Part shown: positions 5,716 to 11,321 of the stretch, in pieces
Position numbering within the stretch: the first letter of the stretch is position 1
How the letters are laid out: each line of letters opens with the position of its first letter
Source of the DNA: JAHEFX01 sp964614585
GTDB lineage: Bacteria; Actinomycetota; Acidimicrobiia; Spongiisociales; JAENVV01
Assembly (NCBI GenBank): GCA_964614585.1
Contig: CAZTLW010000075.1
Span: forward strand, 1-11,558
Direction of reading: 5' to 3'
Length of the DNA stretch: 11,558 nt
Notes under the pieces: model-generated
What the model was told of the DNA's origin: nothing
What the model saw: only the letters and a program-made list of their open reading frames with translations
Databases searched by the model: none
Made by a program: the position numbers and the translations under genes

Positions 5716-6216
5716 ATGCCGGTCGAACGCCACCTGGGAGCCGTATTCGACGACCGGACCAGCGCCGAGTCGGTGGTGGAGGCCTTGCTCGCCGCCGGCT
5801 TCGCCGAGGAGCATCTCGGCATCGCCGTGCACCACCCCGACGAGTCGGTGGTGTTCGACGAGGACGTCGACCACGACGTCGCGGCGGGGATGGAGACGGG
5901 CATCGCCGTCGGTGCCCCGCTCGGAGCCATCGGCGGGATGGCATTCCTCGCTTTGGCCGTCCCGGGGGTCGGCACGATCGGCGTCGCCGGCGCCCTCGCC
6001 GCCGGGGCGGTGGTCGGCGGGTTGGCCGGCACCGTCATCGGTGCCTTCCTCGGCCTCGAGGCGGAGGAACCACTGCTCGACGAGGAGTGGCACTGGGAGC
6101 GAGTCACGCTCGAGCCCGGTGAGGTGCTCGTGGTCGTGGCCGGCCACGGCCACCCAGTCGACGTCGCCGACATCCTCGTCGACCACGGGGGCCGATTGGT
6201 CAGTCGCCCGGCATGA
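5716..6216 (+). CDS. Glycine-zipper protein resembling general stress proteins (YflT-like fold)
   Basis: The 166-residue product has three parts. The N terminus (about 6-45) reads like an alpha/beta domain in which a predicted helix samples a Val/Ala-rich face (LGAVFDDRTSAESVVEALLAAGF); this pattern is shared with YflT/heat-induced general stress proteins. The middle (60-115) is a Gly/Ala-rich hydrophobic hairpin with repeated GxxxG spacing (GAIGG, GVGTIG, GAVVGGLAG), typical of glycine-zipper membrane segments. The C terminus (127-160) is a second alpha/beta unit ending in VDVADILVDHGG. Such proteins may detect or buffer membrane stress, but the function is not established. Start: ATG 5716 with GGAGG 5 nt upstream. 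The 32-residue peptide gene is on the opposite strand just beyond its stop codon, so the two converge. Confidence 0.7.
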   Translation: MPVERHLGAVFDDRTSAESVVEALLAAGFAEEHLGIAVHHPDESVVFDEDVDHDVAAGMETGIAVGAPLGAIGGMAFLALAVPGVGTIGVAGALAAGAVVGGLAGTVIGAFLGLEAEEPLLDEEWHWERVTLEPGEVLVVVAGHGHPVDVADILVDHGGRLVSRPA

Positions 6217-6222
6217 GTGAAG

Positions 6223-6321
6223 TCAGTCGCCGCCCTTGCGGCGCGACCAGCGCACCCCGATGAAGATCGTCGCCATGGCCGTGACCATGGCGATGAGGGC
6301 GAGGATCCAAGCGCCATCCAT
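6223..6321 (-). CDS. Single-pass membrane peptide, 32 residues
   Basis: On the minus strand, ATG at 6321 opens a 33-codon frame ending in TGA at 6225-6223. The peptide is MDGAW, then a hydrophobic segment ILALIAMVTAMATIFIGV (about 6-23), then a basic, polar tail RWSRRKGGD. The positive residues after the helix predict a cytoplasmic C terminus with the N terminus outside. A TAGGCT -10 element ends exactly 6 nt before the ATG, the same spacing seen upstream of other genes in this window, and there is no Shine-Dalgarno sequence, so a leaderless message is likely. It converges with the general-stress-like gene (7 nt between stop codons' ends) and diverges from the MBL-fold gene. I know no family for it. 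The promoter together with the clean topology makes a real gene likely, but a peptide this short needs expression data. Confidence 0.6.
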   Translation of the reverse strand: MDGAWILALIAMVTAMATIFIGVRWSRRKGGD

Positions 6322-6327
6322 GCACCC

Positions 6328-6337
6328 AGCCTAGGGT
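6328..6337. promoter_or_regulatory. Divergent promoter with overlapping -10 elements
   Basis: The plus strand reads AGCCTAGGGT. On the plus strand TAGGGT (6332-6337) is the -10 of the MBL-fold gene, 25 nt before ATG 6363. On the minus strand TAGGCT (6333-6328) is the -10 of the 32-residue peptide, 6 nt before ATG 6321. The two hexamers share 6332-6333, so RNA polymerase could open only one direction at a time. Confidence 0.6.
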
Positions 6338-6362
6338 CCCGTCCCCCGACCCGGAGACGACC

Positions 6363-6905
6363 ATGGCCCGACTCGACGTCCTCTTCGCGGGCTACGCCGG
6401 GGCCGGCGGGGTGGCCGGCACGGTCTCGCTGGTGCGCTCCGACGGGCTGGTCGCGGTCGTCGATCCCGGGATGGTCCCGCACCGGTCGGCGATCCTCGAC
6501 CCGCTCGCCTCGCTCGGCCTTGCGCCGGACGACGTGACCGACGTGATCGTCTCCCACCACCACCCCGACCACACGATGCACATCGCCCTGTTCCCCGACG
6601 TCCGCGTCCACGACCACTGGGCGACCTACCACCGGGACCAGTGGACGAGTCGCCCAGCCGACGGCGTCGAACTGGCCCCCGGCGTCCGCCTCATGGAGAC
6701 ACCGGGGCACACGCCCCAGGACATCACCACCCTGGTGGAGACGGACGACGGGGTGGCCGCCCTCACCCACCTCTGGTGGTACGAGGGAGCCGGTTCCGAC
6801 CCCCGGGCCACCGATCCCGACCTGCTCGAGCACCACCGGGCGAGGGTGGCCGACCTCGCCACCTTGGTCGTGCCCGGCCACGGGCCGCCGTTCAGAATGC
6901 CGTAA
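6363..6905 (+). CDS. MBL-fold metallo-hydrolase, MBLAC1-like
   Basis: A metallo-beta-lactamase-fold protein of 180 residues. The first metal motif is complete, H65-x-H67-x-D69-H70 (SHHHPDH), and so are H116 in TPGHTPQD and H173 in VPGHGPPF. The ending VVPGHGPPFR and the overall order resemble MBLAC1, a short MBL protein. Family members usually carry an Asp that bridges the two metals in a G-D-x-F type strand before the last His. Here that place reads ALTHLWWYEG, with His136 where the Asp would be expected, so the metal site may be altered or mononuclear. No signal peptide is seen, so the enzyme is probably cytoplasmic. The start at 6363 has GGAG 6 nt upstream. The substrate is unknown; hydrolysis of a thioester, ester or phosphodiester is possible for this fold. 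Confidence 0.85.
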   Translation: MARLDVLFAGYAGAGGVAGTVSLVRSDGLVAVVDPGMVPHRSAILDPLASLGLAPDDVTDVIVSHHHPDHTMHIALFPDVRVHDHWATYHRDQWTSRPADGVELAPGVRLMETPGHTPQDITTLVETDDGVAALTHLWWYEGAGSDPRATDPDLLEHHRARVADLATLVVPGHGPPFRMP

Positions 6906-6911
6906 CACCCC

Positions 6912-6941
6912 CTGACAGCGGGCTCCCGCCGGCGCGACAAT
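6912..6941 (+). promoter_or_regulatory. Sigma-70-type promoter with palindromic spacer
   Basis: CTGACA (6912-6917) and GACAAT (6936-6941) are spaced by 18 bp, a good -35/-10 pair. The spacer contains the palindrome GCGGG-CT-CCCGC (6918-6929), directly after the -35 box. It could be an operator, or the termination hairpin of the MBL-fold gene, which ends at 6905. The expected leader to ATG 6994 is about 45 nt, longer than others in the window. Confidence 0.5.
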
Positions 6942-6993
6942 GGTCGTTCGAGGTGGAGGCCGGCGCGGGACCGCCGGCGGGCAAGGAGGGCGC

Positions 6994-7518
6994 ATGGCTA
7001 CCCCGAGGAAGACCAGGCGGGTGCTGGACACGACGACGGGCCGGATCCGTGACCTCACCGTCGGCGTCGTGTCCCTGGCGGTCGTCGTGGTGCTCCTGGC
7101 CGGCTGGGTCGCATGGGACCTGCTCCTGGCCCCGGATGCCTCCCCCGAAGCCGACATCGACCGACTCATCGACGACTGGTACGAGGCCGTCAATCGGCAC
7201 GATGCCGACGCCGCGCTGGCACTCGTGAGCATCGACTTCGGCGGCACGCTCGGGGATCGGGAGACGCTCGCCGACACGATCGCCAACTTCGACCGGAGCG
7301 ACCTCGTCGTGACCGTGCTTGGGCCGTCGGTGGCCGCGGGCGATGGGCCGTGGCTCGTCGCCGTGCCCCAGCGCCTGGACACGGCGACACCATCGGATCG
7401 CCCACCGGAGGGCGGGAGCGATGGCATCGCCGTGTTCCGGGTCGTCGAGGCAGGCACCGGTCTGCGCATCGCCCACGTCCGGGTCGAACCGGTGGTCGAC
7501 GTCGTCGGCGGGCCGTAG
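6994..7518 (+). CDS. Membrane-anchored protein with NTF2/SnoaL-like domain
   Basis: The protein has 174 residues. A basic N terminus (KTRR, R17, R19) is followed by one hydrophobic helix at about 22-41 (LTVGVVSLAVVVVLLAGWVAWDLLL), giving a type II membrane anchor with the C terminus outside. The external part begins with ADIDRLIDDWYEAVNRHDADAALALVS (about 53-79), the usual opening helix of NTF2/SnoaL-like domains, and continues through strands ending in IAHVRVEPVVDVVG. Proline-rich residues 132-141 interrupt the domain. This arrangement is common in actinobacterial Mce-associated and other exported proteins of unknown function. The start at 6994 follows AAGGAGGG with a short spacer; an earlier in-frame start at 6940 lies on top of the -10 element and has no ribosome binding site. 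Domain assignment is tentative. Confidence 0.72.
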   Translation: MATPRKTRRVLDTTTGRIRDLTVGVVSLAVVVVLLAGWVAWDLLLAPDASPEADIDRLIDDWYEAVNRHDADAALALVSIDFGGTLGDRETLADTIANFDRSDLVVTVLGPSVAAGDGPWLVAVPQRLDTATPSDRPPEGGSDGIAVFRVVEAGTGLRIAHVRVEPVVDVVGGP

Positions 7519-7711
7519 GCGGCATCCCACCGGGGTCGATGGATCGCCGGTCCGGGCACGGCCTCCGGCGTGGGTTCAGGGGTGACCCCCATGACACGGG
7601 GTGGACTCCGGCGCGATGATGACCGGGCCCACCTCGTCGCCCGACACGCCTGGTTCGGTGCCTCGGACCGAGCGACGGTTCCCGGAGGGAGTGAATCCGC
7701 CGCCACCCCGC

Positions 7712-7717
7712 GATACT
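7712..7717 (+). promoter_or_regulatory. Possible -10 element (GATACT), leaderless class, NDH-2 gene
   Basis: GATACT is followed after 6 nt by GTG at 7724, with no Shine-Dalgarno sequence. The first base is G rather than T, so this is the weakest member of the leaderless set. Confidence 0.4.
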
Positions 7718-7723
7718 GGCCGG

Positions 7724-8971
7724 GTGCCACGCGTCGTCATCGTCGGCGCCGGGTTCGCCGGCATCAACGCCGCCAAGCGGTTGGCGGACGTGCCGGTCGA
7801 CGTGACCATCGTCGACCGGCGCAACTTCCACCTGTTCCAGCCGCTGCTGTACCAGGTGGCCACGGCCGCTCTCAACCCCTCCGACATCGCCCACCCGATC
7901 CGCTCGGTGTTCCGCCGCCAGGACAATGTGACCCATGTCGTGCTGGGTGAGGTCGTGGACGTCGACCTCGACGGGAGCGCCGTGCTACTGGCCGACGGGA
8001 TCCGCCTCGACTACGACTGGCTCCTGCTCGCCACGGGTGCCACCCACTCGTACTTCGGCCACGACGAGTGGGCCGACGACGCTCCTGGACTCAAGACCAT
8101 CGAGGACGCCCTCGTCATCCGACGCCGGGTGCTCGAGGCCTTCGAGCTCGCCGAGCGGGAGCCGGCCTCGGCCGACGAGTACCTGACGTTCGTGATCGTC
8201 GGCGCCGGTCCCACCGGTGTGGAGCTCGCCGGTGCGATGACGGAGATCGCCGTCCACGCCCTCGCCGAGGAATACCACCACATCGACCCGGCCCGGGCGC
8301 GAGTCGTGTTGGTGGAAGGCACCGAGCACGTGCTGCCCGTGTACCCGACGTCGCTGTCGGCGAGCGCCCGCCGCCAGCTGGAGGGGATGGGCGTCGAGGT
8401 GCGGACCGGCGCGCTGGTCACCCACATCGACGGCCGAGGAGTGCGCCTCGACGACGGGACCGAGATCGCCAGTCGATCGGTGTTCTGGGCCGCCGGCGTC
8501 GAGGCCTCGCCGCTGGGGGCGGCGCTGGGAGTGCCGACCGATCGCGCCGGCCGGGTCGTCGTCTGCCCGGACCTCTCCGTCCCCGGCCATCCCAACGTCC
8601 TCGTGCTCGGGGACCTGGCTCGCATCGACGGGCCGGACGGTCAGGTGCCGGGTGTGGCCCCGGCCGCCATCCAGCAGGGACGGCACGCCGCCGAGGTCGT
8701 CGCCGCCGACGCGGCCGGCGAGGAGCGGCCGACCTTCCGGTACCGGGACAAGGGTTCGCTCGCCACGATCGGCCGGGCCCGTGCGGTGGCCGACTTGCCG
8801 GGGCTGCGGTTCGGCGGGTTCGTCGCCTGGCTGGCCTGGTTGGTGGTGCACATCTTCTATCTCATCGGGTTCCGGAACCGGGTCTTCGTGTTCCTCTCGT
8901 GGTCGTGGAACTACCTCACGTTCCGGCGGGGAGCCCGGCTCATCACGAGGATGGGGGAGCCGGCCGGCTGA
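7724..8971 (+). CDS. ndh: Type II NADH:quinone oxidoreductase (NDH-2)
   Basis: A flavoprotein of 415 residues that passes electrons from NADH to membrane quinone without pumping protons. Visible: the FAD-binding G8-A-G-F-A-G13 after a short strand (VVIVGAGFAG), the mid-protein NADH-binding G160-A-G-P-T-G165 with acidic Glu198 at the next strand end (VVLVEGT), WAAGV (255-259), the FAD phosphate-binding GD (G296-D297 in LVLGDLAR) and the quinone-side motif VAPAAIQQG (311-319). The C-terminal part (about 366-402, WLAWLVVHIFYLIGF...FLSWSWNYLTF) is hydrophobic and amphipathic and docks the enzyme on the inner face of the membrane. GTG 7724 is chosen because NDH-2 proteins start within a few residues of the first glycine motif and a possible -10 lies 6 nt upstream. 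The frame stays open to 7601, and GTG 7691 is an alternative but has its GGAGGG only 1 nt away. Confidence 0.93.
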   Translation: MPRVVIVGAGFAGINAAKRLADVPVDVTIVDRRNFHLFQPLLYQVATAALNPSDIAHPIRSVFRRQDNVTHVVLGEVVDVDLDGSAVLLADGIRLDYDWLLLATGATHSYFGHDEWADDAPGLKTIEDALVIRRRVLEAFELAEREPASADEYLTFVIVGAGPTGVELAGAMTEIAVHALAEEYHHIDPARARVVLVEGTEHVLPVYPTSLSASARRQLEGMGVEVRTGALVTHIDGRGVRLDDGTEIASRSVFWAAGVEASPLGAALGVPTDRAGRVVVCPDLSVPGHPNVLVLGDLARIDGPDGQVPGVAPAAIQQGRHAAEVVAADAAGEERPTFRYRDKGSLATIGRARAVADLPGLRFGGFVAWLAWLVVHIFYLIGFRNRVFVFLSWSWNYLTFRRGARLITRMGEPAG

Positions 8972-9036
8972 ATCCCCGCCGGTTGTCCCGCCGATGCGGC
9001 ATGCTTGGGAGACCGACGAGACGAGAGGAGGCAGGC

Positions 9037-9855
9037 GTGGACGAGACCAACCCGTTCGCCGTTGGCGTCCTCGTTGCCCGATGGCGGTCGATGGACCCCG
9101 CCCGACGGCCGCTCGCCAGGTTCTGGCGAGCACTCCCCGGCGACCATCTCACCAAGGGCTACGGCCTCGCATTCGGGGCGACCTGGCTGGGGGTCTCGGC
9201 GATCGGCGCCCTCAATGGCGTGGAGGAGCCCGGCCTCACCGGCGTCGCCGTCGCCGCCCTCGCCATGCTCCCGATCTCGTCCTTGCACCTCGGTCTGCCC
9301 CCCGATCCCACCACGGGCCTCCGCGGCCGATTGGCCGGGCTCGCCCGGAGGCTCGACCGGACACCGGTGGCCGACGACCACCTCGCCGTAGCCGCCGAGG
9401 GCGTGGTGGCGGCCGACGACCCGGGTCGGCGTTGGATCGAAGCCGAACTGGAACTCGGCCTCGTCACGCCCCGGCGCCTGGCCTCCGAGTTGGCCGACGG
9501 CAGCGTGCCGCTGGCCCCATGGGTTCGACGCGCACTGCACCGAGTCGGTTCGGACGACGATCGGGCCGCCCTGCTCGCCGCCTGGGATCGGGAGGTGCGT
9601 CGGCGTCTTCGCCGTCGGGACACCGAGGTCCTGGCCGTGCTGGGCGAACTCGACGCCGCCGACGCCGCCCGGCTCCTCGAGCCCCACGGGTTGCTCCGCT
9701 CCCGCAGCCGCGACCCCCGGCTGCTCGCCGCCCTCCGCGACGAGGCAGCGGTGGCCGCCTTCGTCGTCGGCCAGGACGTGGAGGGCACCGATCCGGCCGC
9801 CGTGGCCGCCGACCTCGAACGCCAGGTGCGCGACCTCGAACGACGGGGCCGTTGA
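9037..9855 (+). CDS. Unknown membrane-associated protein, 272 residues
   Basis: I do not recognise a family. After a hydrophilic N terminus (1-40, with DPARRPLARFWRAL) come two hydrophobic segments, about 42-60 (GLAFGATWLGVSAIGALNG) and 66-88 (GLTGVAVAALAMLPISSLHLG), forming a likely membrane hairpin. The C-terminal 180 residues are soluble, charged and helical, with many Arg/Glu/Asp/Ala residues; the regions 177-217 (RAALLAAWDREVRRRL...VLGELDAADAARLL) and 255-271 look like coiled-coil or helical-repeat stretches. No catalytic motif is visible. The start is GTG 9037 with GAGAGGAGG 5 nt upstream. A CATGCT hexamer at 9000-9005 is a weak -10 candidate. It is followed after 41 nt by the aminotransferase, which has its own predicted promoter. 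Confidence 0.75.
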   Translation: MDETNPFAVGVLVARWRSMDPARRPLARFWRALPGDHLTKGYGLAFGATWLGVSAIGALNGVEEPGLTGVAVAALAMLPISSLHLGLPPDPTTGLRGRLAGLARRLDRTPVADDHLAVAAEGVVAADDPGRRWIEAELELGLVTPRRLASELADGSVPLAPWVRRALHRVGSDDDRAALLAAWDREVRRRLRRRDTEVLAVLGELDAADAARLLEPHGLLRSRSRDPRLLAALRDEAAVAAFVVGQDVEGTDPAAVAADLERQVRDLERRGR

Positions 9856-9863
9856 CCGCCCAC

Positions 9864-9869
9864 TACCGT
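9864..9869 (+). promoter_or_regulatory. Predicted -10 element (TACCGT) of the aminotransferase gene
   Basis: TACCGT starts 9 nt after the stop codon of the 272-residue protein gene and lies 27 nt before GTG 9897. The intervening leader carries GGAGGAGG (9887-9894). Confidence 0.5.
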
Positions 9870-9896
9870 CCTCCCGACTCGGAATCGGAGGAGGAT

Positions 9897-11189
9897 GTGG
9901 GTACCCACGCCGACCTGCTCGCCCGACATCGGGCGGTGCTCCCATCGTGGATGGCGCTCTACTACGACGAGCCGATCGCGCTCGTCGACGGCGACGGCCG
10001 GCACGTCGTCGACGCCGAGGGCAACCGCTACCTCGACTTCTTCGGCGGGATCCTCACGACCATGTCCGGCTACAACGTGCCCGAGGTGGTCGAGGCGATC
10101 CGCCGCCAGGCGGGCCGCATGCTCCACACGTCGACCCTCTATCTCATCGAGAGCCAGATCGAGTTGGCCGAGCGCATCGCCGAGCTCTCGGGCATCCCCG
10201 ACGCCAAGGTGTTCTTCACGAACTCGGGCACGGAGGCCAACGACGCCGCCCTCATGATGGCCACCCAGTACCGGTCGTCGAACCAGGTGCTGGCGATGCG
10301 CAACAGCTACCACGGCAAGTCCCATTCGACGGTCGCCATCACCGGCAACACCGCCTGGACGCCCACCCAACTGTCGCCGTTCAACGTCACGTACGTCCAG
10401 TCCGGCTACCGCCTGCGCAGCCCGTTCCGCCACCTCGACGACGACGCCTACATCGCCGCCTGCGTGGACGACCTCCGGGACCTGCTGAGGGTCGCCGTCC
10501 CCGGCCACCCGGCGTGCCTCATCGCCGAACCGATCCAGGGCGTGGGTGGGTTCGCGACCCCACCCGACGGGTTCTTCGGCCCGATCGAGGCGGTGCTCGA
10601 CGAACACGGGGCCCTCTTCATCTCCGACGAGGTCCAGACCGGCTGGGGGCGCACCGGCGAACACTTCTGGGGGTACGAGGCCCACGGCATCACGCCCGAC
10701 CTGCTCACGTTCGCCAAGGGCCTCGGCAACGGGACCGCCATCGCCGGCGTCGTCGGGAGGGCCGCCGTCATCGACTGCCTGCCTGCCAACGCCATCTCGA
10801 CCTTCGGCGGCAATCCACTCGCCACCACCGCCGCCCTCGCCAACCTCGACTACCTCCTGGAGCACGATCTCCGGACCAACACCCGCAAGGTCGGCCAGCA
10901 GCTCCGAGCCGACCTCGACGGGCTCGCCGACGAGGTCGACGAGATCGTCGAGGTGCGGGGCAAAGGCCTCATGCTGGGCATCGAGTTCGCCGACTCGGGC
11001 GACCTGGCCCCACGCCCGGACCTGAGCCTCGGGGTGATGGAGGCGGCGAAGGCCCGGGGCCTGCTCATCGGACGGGGTGGCCTGCACGGGAACGTCATCC
11101 GCATGGCGCCGGCGCTGTCGGTGACGTCGGAGGAGGCCACCGAGGGGTACCGGCTCTTCTCGGCGGCGGTGCGCGACACGGTCGGCTGA
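9897..11189 (+). CDS. Class III pyridoxal-phosphate aminotransferase, AGXT2-like
   Basis: A class III (omega-type) aminotransferase of 430 residues, full length for the family. Motifs in order: FTNSGTEAND (107-116) with the SGT phosphate-binding loop, RNSYHGKS (135-142) with Tyr138 stacking on the cofactor, E211 (AEPIQGVGG), SDEVQTGWGRTG (243-254) with Asp244 binding the pyridine nitrogen, TFAKGLGNG with Lys274 as Schiff-base lysine, and STFGGNPLA (301-309) with Thr302. The STFGGNP sequence and the general pattern resemble alanine-glyoxylate aminotransferase 2 and related beta-alanine or 3-amino-2-methylpropionate transaminases. Substrates usually include an amino donor with a terminal or beta amino group and pyruvate or glyoxylate, but the exact pair cannot be read from sequence. 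GTG 9897 is the start: GGAGG (9887-9891) lies 5 nt upstream, and ATG at 9895 is out of frame. No neighbouring catabolic genes help to define the pathway. Confidence 0.93.
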   Translation: MGTHADLLARHRAVLPSWMALYYDEPIALVDGDGRHVVDAEGNRYLDFFGGILTTMSGYNVPEVVEAIRRQAGRMLHTSTLYLIESQIELAERIAELSGIPDAKVFFTNSGTEANDAALMMATQYRSSNQVLAMRNSYHGKSHSTVAITGNTAWTPTQLSPFNVTYVQSGYRLRSPFRHLDDDAYIAACVDDLRDLLRVAVPGHPACLIAEPIQGVGGFATPPDGFFGPIEAVLDEHGALFISDEVQTGWGRTGEHFWGYEAHGITPDLLTFAKGLGNGTAIAGVVGRAAVIDCLPANAISTFGGNPLATTAALANLDYLLEHDLRTNTRKVGQQLRADLDGLADEVDEIVEVRGKGLMLGIEFADSGDLAPRPDLSLGVMEAAKARGLLIGRGGLHGNVIRMAPALSVTSEEATEGYRLFSAAVRDTVG

Positions 11190-11271
11190 GGTCCACGGGG
11201 GACCGCAACGGCAGGCTCCGGGATCGGCCGGGGGTCGGTTCTCGGGGCTGGGTGGCGCGTCAGCGCTTCAC

Positions 11272-11286
11272 CCAACCCTGGGTTGG
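11272..11286. repeat. Intergenic palindrome, copy 1 (CCAACCCTGGGTTGG)
   Basis: The arms CCAACCC and GGGTTGG flank a single T. It shares the 11-bp core AACCCTGGGTT with 11303-11317, 31 bp away centre to centre. It lies between the ends of two converging genes, so a bidirectional terminator or a protein-binding site are both possible. Confidence 0.7.
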
Positions 11287-11302
11287 TGGTGGGGTGCGTC
11301 AC

Positions 11303-11317
11303 CGAACCCTGGGTTCG
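11303..11317. repeat. Intergenic palindrome, copy 2 (CGAACCCTGGGTTCG)
   Basis: The arms CGAACCC and GGGTTCG flank a single T. Upstream of both copies is a related TCACC, so the whole unit (TCACC-S-AACCCTGGGTT) is directly repeated. It ends 4 bp before the stop codon of the Thr-rich lipoprotein gene. Confidence 0.7.
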
Positions 11318-11321
11318 AGGA

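Noticed and set aside
6928..6967. 9-bp direct repeat GCCGGCGCG, 31 bp apart
   Set aside because: Such GC-only words are expected often by chance in this composition.
7601..7723. N-terminal extension of NDH-2 by up to 41 residues
   Set aside because: Pro/Thr/Arg-rich with no family match, poor ribosome binding sites; NDH-2 proteins start close to the first glycine motif. The frame is open, so it is not excluded.
5172..7730. Long minus-strand open frame (852 codons)
   Set aside because: A GC-driven shadow: it is antisense to six well-supported genes and its translation is a low-complexity run of Arg, Pro, Ser and Thr.
8958..8969. 12-bp palindrome AGCCGGCCGGCT at the end of NDH-2
   Set aside because: It is part of the codons for the last residues and is simple GC-rich sequence; no U-tract or second arm supports a terminator.
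8652..9896. Long N-terminal extension of the aminotransferase frame
   Set aside because: It overlaps NDH-2 and the 272-residue gene in another frame and reads as Arg/Pro/Gly noise; GTG 9897 has a promoter and a ribosome binding site.
9159..11087. Long minus-strand open frame (642 codons)
   Set aside because: Shadow of the aminotransferase and the 272-residue gene; the plus strand has all class III motifs.
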